A stretch of 64,000 bases of DNA. Source: Leptolyngbya sp. SIO1E4 (GTDB lineage: Bacteria; Cyanobacteriota; Cyanobacteriia; Phormidesmidales; Phormidesmidaceae). Shown piece after piece: positions 45,373 to 55,602 of the stretch (position 1 is its first letter; each line of letters begins with the position of its first letter). The DNA is taken from positions 124,001 through 188,000 of the forward strand of contig JAAHFU020000002.1 in the NCBI GenBank assembly GCA_010672825.2, written 5' to 3'. A program made the translations under genes and the position numbers. Below the pieces are notes generated by a model. It saw only the letters and a list, made by a program, of their open reading frames with translations, was not told where the DNA came from and made no database searches.

Positions 45373-45804
45373 ATGGCAACAGAGAACTTCAGCGACACTG
45401 AACGGGCCTTTTTAGAAAAGGTCATGCAGAGAGCGAGTCTTCCAGATATTTACGATGCCCGAGATCTGACAACAGTTGTCTTTCGCTCCCTGCGGGATTT
45501 GATGACGACAGAAACAGATGAACGCACTGAAGCGGCGTTTAAAGACGCAGACATTGCCGAGATCTGGCGGGATGATAACCCCATTGTCTCGTTTTTAAGT
45601 CGGTTTCGTCCGCCCCTCGATATTGATACCGAAACGTTTTTGCGTCGCGTTAAGCAAGAGGGGGGTGCCCCCAAAGGGGTTTCGCCTGAAGCGATTGTTA
45701 TTGCGGTGTTTTCGACTGCGAGAGAAACTCTGGCCCCAGAGCAGATTCAGGAGATTTCAAATATTTTGCCCGATGGTCTCAAGATCATGTGGGATCAGAT
45801 TTAG
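45373..45804 (+). CDS. DUF2267 family protein
   Basis: A 143-residue acidic helical protein. The two-part layout, with FLEKVMQRASLPDIYDARDLTTVVFRSLRDLM and FLRRVKQEGGAPKGVSPEAIVIAVFSTARETLAPEQIQEISNILPDGLKIMW, fits DUF2267, a small bacterial family with a duplicated helical module; it is often found near stress genes but has no assigned activity. Its stop overlaps by three bases the stop of the convergent DUF39 gene. ATG at 45373. Confidence 0.8.
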   Translation: MATENFSDTERAFLEKVMQRASLPDIYDARDLTTVVFRSLRDLMTTETDERTEAAFKDADIAEIWRDDNPIVSFLSRFRPPLDIDTETFLRRVKQEGGAPKGVSPEAIVIAVFSTARETLAPEQIQEISNILPDGLKIMWDQI

Positions 45805-46982
45805 GCATTCCAGGTATCTTGGGGCAGAAAGGCGCGATCGCGCGGTAAGGACTGCACCGGTTGGGTGAGTTCAAACTGCCCTGCTGTAATCCAGTCTTTC
45901 AGTTCTGTGGCGACCTGGCGTGCAAGGTAAATGCTGGCCAGGGGAGCCGTCCGGACTTTTTGCCCATTGAGGGTGATTTTGCCAGATTTGAGTTGAGCAT
46001 AGCTGACGAGGCCAAAGGTGGGACGCACTCGGCGAGGAATGGCAAAGTCCATCACGGGGGCCACTAACTCTTTGTCCTGAACGGCGCAGTGGGCTGCGAT
46101 TGACTCATTCAACAGCGGAATTGCAACCCCAATGCCTAGCATCAAGGATGAACCGTAGCCTTTGAAGTAGCACCCGCGCACCCACTTGGCCTGCATGCCT
46201 TTGGCATCCCCAATCAGGGCCACTGTGGCGGCAGGGCCAATAGGGGTCTGATTGGGCAGGCGCTTTTGCAGCGGGAAATGTTGGGTCCCTTCCCATGCGA
46301 CATACCCCACGCCGCCGCCTAGAAAAATGCGGCTGCCGATGCCAATCACCTCTAAGTCTGGATCATTCATCAGGGGGGAGAGCGCACCTGGATTGGCATA
46401 AACAGCATTGCCCAGATTTGGCTGCAGGGGGCCGAGATAGGTAGATAAGGGGCGATCGCCGCCATTGACGCCCACAATAAAGTTTTGGTACAGATTGCGC
46501 GGGTTAAAAAGGTAAAACTGATTAATCGTGTCGCGGGTAATGGTGGTTTCTAGGGCACTGCGGGGATAACAGTCTGTCACTTGTCCGGTCGCTTGCAGCT
46601 GCACTGGTTTGCCCGCGACTAAATCAGCAATGACGTGGCTTCCTCCCCGCTCTCGGGGCAAATCGCTCTCCCCTGTGCTGCTACTCTCCGCTGCTTGACT
46701 AGCCCCCAAATACAGATCCACTGCCCCGAACCCGGCATAGGCTGCGACCCCATCTAGGCGACAATCCCGTATTTTGATGGGGGGATCGGTGTGACCCAGG
46801 TTAAGAATTGCCCCCGAAGATTCTACCGGTTCAAAGGTGCCTGTTGTCACCACGTCTACGGCTTCAAACGCTTCCCGGATTCCTTCTGCAGCCCTTGCTT
46901 TAAAGGCTTCAGCCGTTTCTACGACCACGGTCTGGCGGCGGATTTTTTCGTTAATCGTGTTTAGGGTGCGCAGAGTCGCCAT
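45801..46982 (-). CDS. DUF39 / homocysteine-biosynthesis-type protein
   Basis: A 393-residue protein. The pattern TINEKIRRQTVVVETAEAFKARAAEGIREAFEAVDVVTTGTFEPVESSGAILNLGH, followed by IKIRDCRLDGVAAYAGFGAVDLYLGASQ and YGSSLMLGIGVAIPLLNESI, matches the DUF39/HcyBio family. Archaeal and some bacterial members take part in homocysteine formation from aspartate semialdehyde. Cysteines visible at C-R-L (DCRLDG), C-Y-P (TDCYPRS) and C-Y-F (GCYFKG) may matter. I start at ATG 46982 (MATLRTLNT); the frame is open to 47045. It overlaps the small membrane gene by 32 nt, and its stop overlaps the DUF2267 stop. Function in this organism is inferred only from family. Confidence 0.8.
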   Translation of the reverse strand: MATLRTLNTINEKIRRQTVVVETAEAFKARAAEGIREAFEAVDVVTTGTFEPVESSGAILNLGHTDPPIKIRDCRLDGVAAYAGFGAVDLYLGASQAAESSSTGESDLPRERGGSHVIADLVAGKPVQLQATGQVTDCYPRSALETTITRDTINQFYLFNPRNLYQNFIVGVNGGDRPLSTYLGPLQPNLGNAVYANPGALSPLMNDPDLEVIGIGSRIFLGGGVGYVAWEGTQHFPLQKRLPNQTPIGPAATVALIGDAKGMQAKWVRGCYFKGYGSSLMLGIGVAIPLLNESIAAHCAVQDKELVAPVMDFAIPRRVRPTFGLVSYAQLKSGKITLNGQKVRTAPLASIYLARQVATELKDWITAGQFELTQPVQSLPRDRAFLPQDTWNA

Positions 46983-47181
46983 GGCGGGAGATCCACAGTT
47001 GCCAGCAAAGAAATGCCCCCAGGACCAACGTGGGTGCCAGCACAATCGCTAAGCTAACTGCCGACGTTTCAGGAATAGACAGGCGGGGTGCCAGGGTTTT
47101 AAGGGCGATCGCGATCAGTATCGAAACAACAAAAACTTTGACGATAAATCCTACTTGAGCTGACCAGGTTGCCTTATCCAT
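46951..47181 (-). CDS. Small membrane protein, overlapped with DUF39 start
   Basis: A 76-residue protein with two hydrophobic segments (VGFIVKVFVVSILIAIAL and AVSLAIVLAPTLVLGAFLCWQLWI). It begins two nt after the prmA stop on the same strand, and its end overlaps the DUF39 start by 32 nt. This chain suggests translational coupling of prmA, this gene and the DUF39 gene. I use ATG 47181 (MDKATWSAQ), where a longer frame is open to 47229. I do not recognise the family. Confidence 0.6.
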   Translation of the reverse strand: MDKATWSAQVGFIVKVFVVSILIAIALKTLAPRLSIPETSAVSLAIVLAPTLVLGAFLCWQLWISRHGDSAHPKHD

Positions 47182-47183
47182 GA

Positions 47184-48074
47184 TTATGATCGCCGAATAT
47201 TCAAGCAACACCATTCTTTCCGCCGCCACAGGGTTGCAACGACCCAGCCATTTTGTTCTAAGGTGTCGGCAACCAGCTTGGACTGGTCTAGCAAAATACC
47301 GCTGATAATACCCCAGGTTTGAGGTTTTGAAATGTCATTAAGCTGGGGAATTAAGTCTAAAATAACCTCTGCCAAGATATTGCAGAGAACCCCATCGACC
47401 GGTTCTGTCAGGGTTTTCAGTAGGGTATCAAGGCTGCCCTGCTGAACGACAATTTGCTCTGCAGTCAGGTGATTAAGGACCGAGTTGGCTGCTGTTGCCT
47501 CAACGGCTAAGGGATCAACGTCTACTGCGTAGGCGCGCTTTGCCCCCATTAACAGCGCACCGATAGACAAGATACCCGAACCACAGCCAATATCAGCCAC
47601 GATCATGTCGTTGTGATCGCCGCCCAGGCGCATTTCTATGGATTCTAAACAGAGTTGAGTGGTGGCATGGGTGCCAGTGCCAAAGGCTGCCCCTGGATCT
47701 AGCTTTAAGATCAGACGCTTGGTGTCTTTCGGAACGGGCAACCAGGCTGGATTAATTAAAAAGCGATCGCCCACTTCCTGGGGCTGCCAGTAATCTTTCC
47801 AACTCTTTGACCAGTCTTCCTCGTCGATGAGCTGCCAGGTGGTTTGAGGTTCCGGCAAATAGGCACAGAGGGCATCTTGCTTCATCAGCAAAGCAACTGC
47901 TGCTAGGTCTAACAACTCAAAGGTGGCTTGAGGAAAGTAAGCTTGAATGAGACGATGGCTGCCCTTGCGCTGACTGACCGTACCTTGGCCCCCCAGCACC
48001 TCAAACCGCCAAAAGGCCGTATCTTCTAGCGCCGGGTCACATAAAACTTGAATTTCCCACCAACTCTTGACCAA
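47184..48074 (-). CDS. prmA: Ribosomal protein L11 methyltransferase
   Basis: 296 residues. PrmA trimethylates ribosomal protein L11. Motifs are the N-terminal [31 protein letters not shown] substrate-recognition domain, [23 protein letters not shown], the SAM motif [33 protein letters not shown] and ILCNILAEV-type [15 protein letters not shown]. The frame opens with TTG at 48074; I see no in-frame ATG at a suitable distance, so the non-ATG start is tentatively accepted. It heads the prmA - small membrane - DUF39 group, 38 nt from the end of serA. Confidence 0.92.
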   Translation of the reverse strand: MVKSWWEIQVLCDPALEDTAFWRFEVLGGQGTVSQRKGSHRLIQAYFPQATFELLDLAAVALLMKQDALCAYLPEPQTTWQLIDEEDWSKSWKDYWQPQEVGDRFLINPAWLPVPKDTKRLILKLDPGAAFGTGTHATTQLCLESIEMRLGGDHNDMIVADIGCGSGILSIGALLMGAKRAYAVDVDPLAVEATAANSVLNHLTAEQIVVQQGSLDTLLKTLTEPVDGVLCNILAEVILDLIPQLNDISKPQTWGIISGILLDQSKLVADTLEQNGWVVATLWRRKEWCCLNIRRS

Positions 48075-48112
48075 AATGGTTGCGTATCACTAAACAGCAG
48101 GGTGCGATCGCT

Positions 48113-49696
48113 CTACAAGCTTACGGTGTAGGCATCGCGAATACCTGGAACTTTTGTAATTTCTGACAAAATCCCTTCCGGCAACGGATCATCGATGCTC
48201 AGCACCATAACCGCATCCCCACGGACGATTTTGCGCCCTACCTGCATACTGGCAATGTTGACGTTGAAACTTCCCAACAGAGACCCAATTTTCCCAATAA
48301 TCCCTGGCATGTCTCGGTGCAAGGTGAACAGCATATGCCGGGTTGGCGGCACATTAATGGGGAAATTATCGATATCTGTCACCCGAATTTCGCTGCCCCC
48401 CAGCAGCACCCCACTGACGGAATGCTCTCCTAAGGATCCCTTGGCAGTCAGGCGCAAAGAACCCGTGTAGTCTTTGATGGCCTTGTCCCGCGTTTCTACA
48501 ACGTGAATACCGCGATCCTTGGCTTCCAGGCTGGCGTTAACGTAGTTCACCCGCTCTTGCAGTGCGTGAGACAACAACCCCTTTAGCGCTGCAATGACGA
48601 CCGGTTGACTATCATTTGCGGCCAGTTCCCCTTGCAGCTGTACATTCAAAGACTCAACCCGACCCCCAGCGAGCTGCCCGACCAGGTTGCCCAGGGTTTC
48701 AGCCAACTGCAGATACGGACGCATCTGCTCCATCACGTCGGCTCGTAGCCCTGGAATGTTAACAGCAGATCGGGCCGGTAACCCCAGCAGCACATCGCGA
48801 ATCTGCTCTGCCACATCGATCGCGACATTCACCTGAGCTTCTTCTGTCGAAGCGCCCAAATGAGGCGTCAGGATTATTTCCTTACCCAAGCTGCGCAAGG
48901 TAGATGATTCACCCAGGGGTTCTTCTGCATAAACATCAAGGGCTGCCCCTGCGATGTTGCCTTCATTGAGCGCGGTTGCTAAGGCCCCTTCGTCAATAAT
49001 GCCGCCTCGGGCACAGTTGATGATGCGGGCAGTTGGCTTCATGGTTGCCAGAGTCTCAGGGTTGATGAGATTCGCAGTTTCCGGCGTTTTGGGCAGGTGT
49101 AGTGTGACGTAGTCGGCTTCCCGCAGCAGCAGGTCTAGATCGACCAAGCGACAGCCTAACTGCTCTGCCCGCTCCGTAGAAATAAAGGGATCGTAAGCCA
49201 AGAGCTTCATGCCCATAGCCCGGGCCACAGTTGCAACATGGGAGCCGATTTTACCCAGGCCCACGACGCCTAAGGTCTTTTTGTAAACTTCAACCCCCGT
49301 AAAGGCTTTGCGGTTCCACTGCCCCTCTTTGACAGATTTATCGGCCACAGGGATATGGCGAGACAGCGCCAGCATCATTGCTAGGGCATGCTCTGCTGCC
49401 GCAATCGTATTGCCTTCTGGAGAATTAACCACCACGATGCCGCGCCGGGTGGCTGCTGGAACGTCGACATTGTCTACCCCGACGCCAGCTCGGCCAATAA
49501 TCTTAAGGGTTTTCCCAGCCTCAATGACTTCTTTAGTTACCTTCGTGCCAGAGCGGATCATCAAAGCGTCGTAATCAGCCACAATCTTGACCAATTCTTC
49601 CGGAGGAAGCTTGGTTTTGACATCGACCTGCGCGACTTGAGACAAGATATCTAAGCCAGCCTGGTCAATTGGATCAGAGACGAGAACCTTGGGCAT
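48113..49696 (-). CDS. serA: D-3-phosphoglycerate dehydrogenase
   Basis: 527 residues, the long (type I) form. It oxidises 3-phosphoglycerate to 3-phosphohydroxypyruvate, the first step of phosphorylated serine synthesis. The nucleotide site is VVGLGKIGSHVATVARAMG; the catalytic His-Glu pair is in LTPHLGASTEEAQ and GAALDVYAEEP; an allosteric substrate-binding (ASB) domain follows, then a C-terminal ACT domain (RHMLFTLHRDMPGIIGKIGSLLGSFNVNIASMQVGRKIVRGDAVMVLSIDD). The ACT domain suggests serine feedback. It lies 38 nt before prmA on the same strand. ATG at 49696. Confidence 0.97.
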   Translation of the reverse strand: MPKVLVSDPIDQAGLDILSQVAQVDVKTKLPPEELVKIVADYDALMIRSGTKVTKEVIEAGKTLKIIGRAGVGVDNVDVPAATRRGIVVVNSPEGNTIAAAEHALAMMLALSRHIPVADKSVKEGQWNRKAFTGVEVYKKTLGVVGLGKIGSHVATVARAMGMKLLAYDPFISTERAEQLGCRLVDLDLLLREADYVTLHLPKTPETANLINPETLATMKPTARIINCARGGIIDEGALATALNEGNIAGAALDVYAEEPLGESSTLRSLGKEIILTPHLGASTEEAQVNVAIDVAEQIRDVLLGLPARSAVNIPGLRADVMEQMRPYLQLAETLGNLVGQLAGGRVESLNVQLQGELAANDSQPVVIAALKGLLSHALQERVNYVNASLEAKDRGIHVVETRDKAIKDYTGSLRLTAKGSLGEHSVSGVLLGGSEIRVTDIDNFPINVPPTRHMLFTLHRDMPGIIGKIGSLLGSFNVNIASMQVGRKIVRGDAVMVLSIDDPLPEGILSEITKVPGIRDAYTVSL

Positions 49697-49817
49697 GGTA
49701 CTGCGGTAGTTTCAAAAAAATAACGCCCGAACCCAGGGGCTTGAAAAATCAAGTCTGACCTCGATCCAGGAGCTTTTCCAGATGCCATTTTACTCCATGA
49801 CTGGAGTCCAGACACGG

Positions 49818-51017
49818 CTAATGCTGGGGATCGCTAAATGCTTCAAAGATAGCAACCAACACCACATTAGAAAAAAGAAACCCTTCTGGATCACTCAGGC
49901 GCAGTCGGGGTTCAGGGCGCACTTCAAGTTTGACCCATCCTTTTTGAATGTAGGGGATGAGGCAGGTTTTAAGGGTAGCGACCCGGTCTACTCCAAATTC
50001 GGTAGTGAGATCGTTGAGGCTGAGACCTTCTGCCAACCGCACCCCCAACATGAGGCGATCTAACCACTGTTCGATTGGGGGGGTAGGGGCACAGTCGAGT
50101 GTGCCTGCGACTTGGCAATAGTCTTCGACCCATTGCTGATACTCATGGGTAGTCCGGGGGCGTTGAAAGCGCTGGCGTTGGGTATAGCTAGTGGCCCCCA
50201 TGCCAAAGCCATAGTAAGGGCGGTTTTCCCAATACACCCGGTTGTGTTGGCACTGATAGCCGGGCTGAGCGTAGTTCGAGATTTCGTAATGGTGGTAACC
50301 GGCCTGGGTGAGATGGGCCTGGGCCGTGCGATACATCTGAGTTGTCATGTCGTCTGTCGGCAGCGGAGACTGCCCGGCCATATAGCGATGATCAAAGACG
50401 GTGCCGGGTTCAACCGTGAGGTCGTATACCGAAATGTGATGGGGTGAACCGGCGATCGCCTGAGCTAAAGACGCCTCCCAACCGGCCATCGTCTGATGGG
50501 GAAGCCCAGAGATTAAATCCAGGCTCCACACCGGCATCTCGACTGCCTGGATAGCTGTAATCGCTTGCTGAATATCTTTAAGACGATGGGTGCGCCCACA
50601 GGCTTCTAGCTGTTCGTCTTGAAAGGACTGCACCCCTAAGCTGACTCGGTTAAGCCCCGCCTGGCGCAGGGATTGTAGAGATTGCTGGGTGAAGGTGCCA
50701 GGATCCATTTCCATCGAAACTTCAGCGGTTGAGCTAATGCCAAAGCGATCGCTTAACGTGGTCAAAATTTGCACTACTTGATCAGCCGCCAGTAAAGACG
50801 GCGTCCCCCCCCCAAAAAAGACGGTTTCTAAGGCTCCTCCTAACGCGGGTGTCGCCTGGATTTCGCGACACAGGGTGTCGACATAGGTCTGGATACGGGG
50901 AGAGGTTTCACCCCGAGCCCGATCGCCCGCCACCGCAATGGGGAAATCACAATAAAAGCAGCGGCGACGGCAGAAAGGGATATGAACATAGGCTGACTGA
51001 GGGGCTGGCATGGGCAT
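49818..51017 (-). CDS. hemW: HemW-type radical SAM protein
   Basis: A 399-residue radical SAM protein. The [4Fe-4S] motif is CRRRCFYCDF (C-x3-C-x2-C). Subsequent ETVFFGGGTPSLL, EVSMEMDPGTF, RVSLGVQSFQDEQLEACGRTH and ISVYDLTVEPGTVF blocks define the HemN/HemW family. The later YEISNYAQPGYQCQHNRVYWENRPYYGFGMGATSYT segment fits HemW. HemW is thought to bind heme and act as a heme chaperone in other bacteria; it is frequently mislabelled as oxygen-independent coproporphyrinogen III oxidase. I choose ATG 51017 (MPMPAPQSAYVHIPFC); the frame is open from TTG 51065. Confidence 0.9.
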   Translation of the reverse strand: MPMPAPQSAYVHIPFCRRRCFYCDFPIAVAGDRARGETSPRIQTYVDTLCREIQATPALGGALETVFFGGGTPSLLAADQVVQILTTLSDRFGISSTAEVSMEMDPGTFTQQSLQSLRQAGLNRVSLGVQSFQDEQLEACGRTHRLKDIQQAITAIQAVEMPVWSLDLISGLPHQTMAGWEASLAQAIAGSPHHISVYDLTVEPGTVFDHRYMAGQSPLPTDDMTTQMYRTAQAHLTQAGYHHYEISNYAQPGYQCQHNRVYWENRPYYGFGMGATSYTQRQRFQRPRTTHEYQQWVEDYCQVAGTLDCAPTPPIEQWLDRLMLGVRLAEGLSLNDLTTEFGVDRVATLKTCLIPYIQKGWVKLEVRPEPRLRLSDPEGFLFSNVVLVAIFEAFSDPQH

Positions 51018-51484
51018 TGGCCTGATGAGGACGGCAATCTCCCGATTAATGGAGGGGTGTCCCAATTTACTCGGGGAGCCCTATCCCTTAACTTCAAATA
51101 GAAAGAGGACGGGTAAATGTTAAAGGTAGTGGGGGATTCGGAGAGCTTTAGAGAGTAAAGAAGCCAGAATACAGAATTCAGGACTGAGGATTTAGGAATT
51201 AAGGGAACAAATTCAATTCTTTCTGCTTCTCTGCTCTCCAGTCACCTTAGCCTTATCTTTTGTATTCGCCCTAAAAGTCCGTTTGCACTTGCCAAGTATG
51301 ACAATTTGCATCGAATCAGTTTTGAAGGAGGATTGACTAGCTAGCGTTCACAGTGAAGGCAGGTGTCACGCAATTGTGAAATCCTCACCCTGATACCGCC
51401 CCCGTCAATGGGGTTACATTGAGTGCTGGGGCGGCCTCATACATACCGCATACATCCCTCACAGCCTACGAATGGCTAGCCATC
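51018..51484. other. Gap between divergent hemW and PIN-TRAM genes
   Basis: This 0.47-kb stretch holds no clear gene. The sequence near 51165-51200 (AGAATACAGAATTCAGG) is low-complexity and resembles degenerate AGAATTCAGGA-type repeats of cyanobacteria. A short stem CCCCGT/ATGGGG occurs just before the PIN-TRAM frame opens. Confidence 0.4.
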
Positions 51485-52567
51485 ATGCTAGATGCACTGA
51501 TTGTATTTTCATTTATTATTGCTGGCGCAGGTATTGGCTACTATGCTCCCGATCTGCTGCCAGACAATACCCTACAGCAGGTCAATAGCTTGGAAGGACT
51601 CAGTTCTGTCACGGCTGGGTTCGGAGCCCTGATTGGGACTGGAGTTGGTCTGGTGGTGCAGACCAGCTATCGCCGCCTAGAGAGCCAAATTAAAGAGATG
51701 CCGCCGGATCGTTTGCTGAGCCGGGCTGCGGGCCTTGTAATGGGCTTACTGATTGCCAATCTGATGCTGGCGCCGCTGTTTTTGCTGCCGATCCCGGGAG
51801 AATTTGGATTTATTAAGCCGTTAACGGCGGTTATGGGGAGCGTTTTGTTTGCGGTCTCGGGGATGAACCTGTCTGACACCCACGGGCGATCGCTCTTGCG
51901 GCTGATTAACCCTAACAGTATGGAGTCCATGCTGGTCGCCGAGGGCACTTTGAAGCCCGCCAAGACAAAACTTCTGGACACCAGCTGCATTATTGATGGG
52001 CGCATTGAAGGGCTGCTAGAAACCAGCTTTTTGGAAGGGCAGGTGCTGGTGCCTCAGTTTGTATTGCAAGAGCTGCAGCAGGTTGCAGATGCCTCCAATG
52101 AGCAAAAACGTACCCGGGGGCGACGTGGCTTAGATGTTCTCAATCGCATCCGCGAAGCCTATCCGAGTCGGGTCGTCATCAGTTCTGCTGATTATGAAGA
52201 CATCCCAACTGTAGATGCCAAGTTAGTGAAGCTGGCTCAAGAGCTCAACGCCATGCTGCTCACGAACGACTATAACCTCAACAAGGTGGCCAGCTTCCAA
52301 GAGGTTGAGGTGCTGAATATCAATGATCTGTCCCAGGCGATTCGTCCCAATTTTCTCCCTGGGGATGGTATGGAACTCAAGATTCTCAAGGAAGGAAAAG
52401 AACCCCAGCAAGGGGTTGGTTACCTGAACGACGGCACCATGGTTGTGGTTGAAGAAGGTCGAGAATACATCGGTAGCGAGATTGATGTAGTGGTAACAGG
52501 CTCTTTGCAAACCTCTGCAGGGCGGATGATTTTTGCTCGCCCGAAAGACTCTGTTTTGGCGTCTTAA
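51485..52567 (+). CDS. PIN/TRAM domain membrane-anchored protein
   Basis: A 360-residue protein. The N-terminal half has three or four hydrophobic segments (ALIVFSFIIAGAGIGYYA, TAGFGALIGTGVGLVVQ, AAGLVMGLLIANLMLAPLFLL and a further span). A PIN domain follows, with LDTSCIIDGRIEGLLETSFLEG and LVPQFVLQELQQVADASNEQKRTRGRRGLDVL, VDAKLVKLAQELNAMLLTNDYNLNKVA carrying the acidic residues of the nuclease site. A C-terminal TRAM domain (GKEPQQGVGYLNDGTMVVVEEGREYIGSEIDVVVTGSLQTSAGRMIFARP) probably binds RNA. This is the YacL/cyanobacterial PIN-TRAM type, of uncertain target. I use ATG 51485; the frame is open from TTG 51419. Confidence 0.88.
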   Translation: MLDALIVFSFIIAGAGIGYYAPDLLPDNTLQQVNSLEGLSSVTAGFGALIGTGVGLVVQTSYRRLESQIKEMPPDRLLSRAAGLVMGLLIANLMLAPLFLLPIPGEFGFIKPLTAVMGSVLFAVSGMNLSDTHGRSLLRLINPNSMESMLVAEGTLKPAKTKLLDTSCIIDGRIEGLLETSFLEGQVLVPQFVLQELQQVADASNEQKRTRGRRGLDVLNRIREAYPSRVVISSADYEDIPTVDAKLVKLAQELNAMLLTNDYNLNKVASFQEVEVLNINDLSQAIRPNFLPGDGMELKILKEGKEPQQGVGYLNDGTMVVVEEGREYIGSEIDVVVTGSLQTSAGRMIFARPKDSVLAS

Positions 52568-52796
52568 GGGCATTGCTCAAGCTGGGGTCAGTATGTTTCT
52601 AAGGCGTTGAAAACACCAGGTTTCCCGATGAACGGTACCCTCTGTGTTTTCGCAAACTCTGAGATGTGGGGATCCGAACGGTGTACCAGCCAACTGAGCA
52701 TAGGGAAAGGCAAGAAAAAGTGCGCCAGGAGTACCGAAACTGTGGTTATAGCCTGGTTCAGGTGAGTCCAGTCCCTCTGGGTCAAGACAGGGTCTA

Positions 52797-52811
52797 GTTT
52801 GGGGTCTAGGG
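52797..52811 (-). repeat. Inverted copy of the 39.47-kb repeat
   Basis: GTTTGGGGTCTAGGG (52797-52811) is the reverse complement of CCCTAGACCCCAAAC at 39474-39488. A second related block, GGGTCTAG, lies just upstream, so this is a shared dispersed repeat with direct subrepeats. Confidence 0.75.
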
Positions 52812-52825
52812 TCTGCTTTCATACC

Positions 52826-52859
52826 CATCGCCCATGCTGCCTCGGCGGCATGGGCGATG
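52826..52859. repeat. Perfect 12-bp hairpin
   Basis: CATCGCCCATGC (52826-52837) pairs with GCATGGGCGATG (52848-52859) around a 10-nt loop. No U-tract follows. This could be a dispersed hairpin element. Confidence 0.65.
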
Positions 52860-53128
52860 AGTGTTAATCAAATGGGTATTAATCAAATGAGCCAGGGCGA
52901 CGTACCGATACCGCGCGATCGCCCGCTTTCAGGTTTCAGATTCTGACGGAATAAAAGTCCGGTTGATTTAATCCTCTGTGCAAGGGCAGCAATTTTGGTG
53001 TTTTAAGTCGATTGCTGTCCCTGTAGACGTTTCGTGTTTTTGAGAAAGGGAAATCAAGTAATCAAGATTACGCTTTATACCCATTCTCCAAATCAGCGCT
53101 ATACATCGCTACCCCACCGCCTGCGGCA

Positions 53129-53149
53129 CCTCCCCTTGCCAAGGGGAGG
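53129..53149. repeat. CCTCCCCTT hairpin element
   Basis: CCTCCCCTT (53129-53137) pairs with AAGGGGAGG (53141-53149) around a 3-nt loop. Similar hairpins with a CCCCTTGCCAAGGGG core occur as dispersed elements in many bacterial genomes. Confidence 0.6.
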
Positions 53150-53192
53150 CTAGAAGGGGTCTGATCTGTAGCTTTAGAAACGAGAACTGGTA

Positions 53193-54248
<1,056 letters not shown>

Positions 54249-54482
54249 GATGAGTTTACTCACGTGTGAATACGGTAAAAAACACAGTGATGCGTCAAGA
54301 ACTTCCAAAATCGGGAGTTCCTCTCGCAAAAATTAAAGGAGAAGTGCAAATGCGATAGCTAACGGCGATGCAACCCGTCCTTACACGTGAAATTGACCGG
54401 GATTTGGCGTTAAGGTTCCCGATTGTTATCTAAGTGTTAGAAGTATCTAATTTTTCTGAAGAAAGAATTGTACGGAGGTGAA

Positions 54483-54911
54483 TTATGCCTCTTGACTACC
54501 CTGCCAAAACTGACGCAGAATACTGCCTGGCGATCGATCCCAGGTGTCGCAGTGGTCGTAGATTTTACCCTCAGTATTGAGTTTGTAGAGGGAATACCCG
54601 TTGAAATAAAGCCGAGGACGCCAGGGGAGTCTTAACGTTCCCCGTACCGTCCAGTCAGCTTGAATGGTGGCTTCGTCTTCAACTCGGACATCGTGAAGAT
54701 CGAAGTGCAAATCTGTGAAAAATAGCCGACCGTGGAATCGCAGTGTCCAAAAGATAATCCGATAATTGAATTTGCCTTTGAACTGATTGACGGGATCTTT
54801 GAAGAAAATATCCTGGGTATAGATGTCGTAGGAAATGTCACGCTCGAACAAGGTCGGCAGATCTGCACGAAGCGTTTCGAGAATTGGGTCGTAGTCAAAG
54901 GCGATCGCCAT
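54483..54911 (-). CDS. DUF2358 (SnoaL-like) protein
   Basis: A 142-residue protein. The motif set AFDYDPILETLRADLPTLFERDISYDIYTQDIFFKDPVNQFKGKFNYRIIFWTLRFHGRLFFTDLHFDLHDVRVEDEATIQADWTVRGTLRLPWRPRLYFNGYSLYKLNTEGKIYDHCDTWDRSP is the DUF2358 family, common in cyanobacteria and plants. The fold resembles NTF2/SnoaL. The function is unknown. It is divergent from the DUF1499 gene, with about 66 bp between the two ATG codons. ATG at 54911. Confidence 0.85.
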   Translation of the reverse strand: MAIAFDYDPILETLRADLPTLFERDISYDIYTQDIFFKDPVNQFKGKFNYRIIFWTLRFHGRLFFTDLHFDLHDVRVEDEATIQADWTVRGTLRLPWRPRLYFNGYSLYKLNTEGKIYDHCDTWDRSPGSILRQFWQGSQEA

Positions 54912-54977
54912 GGGTAAGCTTCAGATTTCGTTAAACTGCTGGTGAGCGTTATTTCGGGTCTGTTGTATTTACATCCT

Positions 54978-55499
54978 ATGGTCAAGGCACTCAAAACCTT
55001 TGTTCTCGCGAGCCTGCTCGGAGCCGTGTTTTTCTTCGGATTTCCGCAAGTTGTCCATGCTGAGCCTGCATCTATGATTGCTGCAATTCCTGGATTCAAA
55101 GCTATTTTTGGGGGGACTCGCCCCAATAACGTTGGAGTTAAAGAAGGCCGGTTATCCCCCTGCCCTGCCAGTCCAAATTGTGTGGTCAGCCAAGGGGAAA
55201 CTGATGCTGGACATGCGATCGCCCCATTAACCTACACCGGGGACGCCGCCGCTGCTATGGCAGCCCTGCGCCAAGTGATTGAGACCCAACCAAATAGTGA
55301 GGTCATTGAGCAGACAGACACCTATCTCTATGCTGAGTTCACCAGCCGCTTAATGGGGTTTGTGGACGATGTTGAGTTTTACCTGGATCCTACCCAGGCA
55401 GGGACAATCCACGTCCGGGCTGCTGCCCGGCTGGGTCAATCAGATCTAGGAGTGAACCGTAAACGGGTGGAGACGATTCGCGCAGCGTTTGCTGCTTAG
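54978..55499 (+). CDS. DUF1499 exported protein
   Basis: A 173-residue protein with a clear signal peptide (MVKALKTFVLASLLGAVFFFGFPQVVHAEPA) and a DUF1499 domain: LSPCPASPNCVVSQGETDAGHAIAPL, then ALRQVIETQPNSEVIEQTDTYLYAEFTSRLMGFVDDVEFYLDPTQAGTIHVRAAARLGQSDLGVNRKRVETIRAAF. The CPxSPNCV motif is diagnostic. The protein is probably lumenal or periplasmic; its molecular role is unknown. I use ATG 54978 because it gives the signal peptide; GTG 54942 extends the frame. It is divergent from the DUF2358 gene. Confidence 0.88.
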   Translation: MVKALKTFVLASLLGAVFFFGFPQVVHAEPASMIAAIPGFKAIFGGTRPNNVGVKEGRLSPCPASPNCVVSQGETDAGHAIAPLTYTGDAAAAMAALRQVIETQPNSEVIEQTDTYLYAEFTSRLMGFVDDVEFYLDPTQAGTIHVRAAARLGQSDLGVNRKRVETIRAAFAA

Positions 55500-55602
55500 G
55501 TGGATGAAGAGAGAAGGAGAGGGGAGGATGAGTCGTTTTAACTAGATAGCGCTTGACTATCGACTATCAGCCTTGTGAGTGTTGACTTTTAACTTCTGAC
55601 GT

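Larger units (their letters stand above)
52568..53192. other. Repeat- and hairpin-rich intergenic region
   Basis: No gene is supported in this 0.62-kb region. It holds an inverted copy of the CCCTAGACCCCAAAC repeat (52797-52811), a 12-bp perfect stem (52826-52859), two TTAATCAAATG copies (52864-52874 and 52879-52889) and a CCTCCCCTT/AAGGGGAGG hairpin (53129-53149). The density of repeats suggests a graveyard of small elements. Confidence 0.55.
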
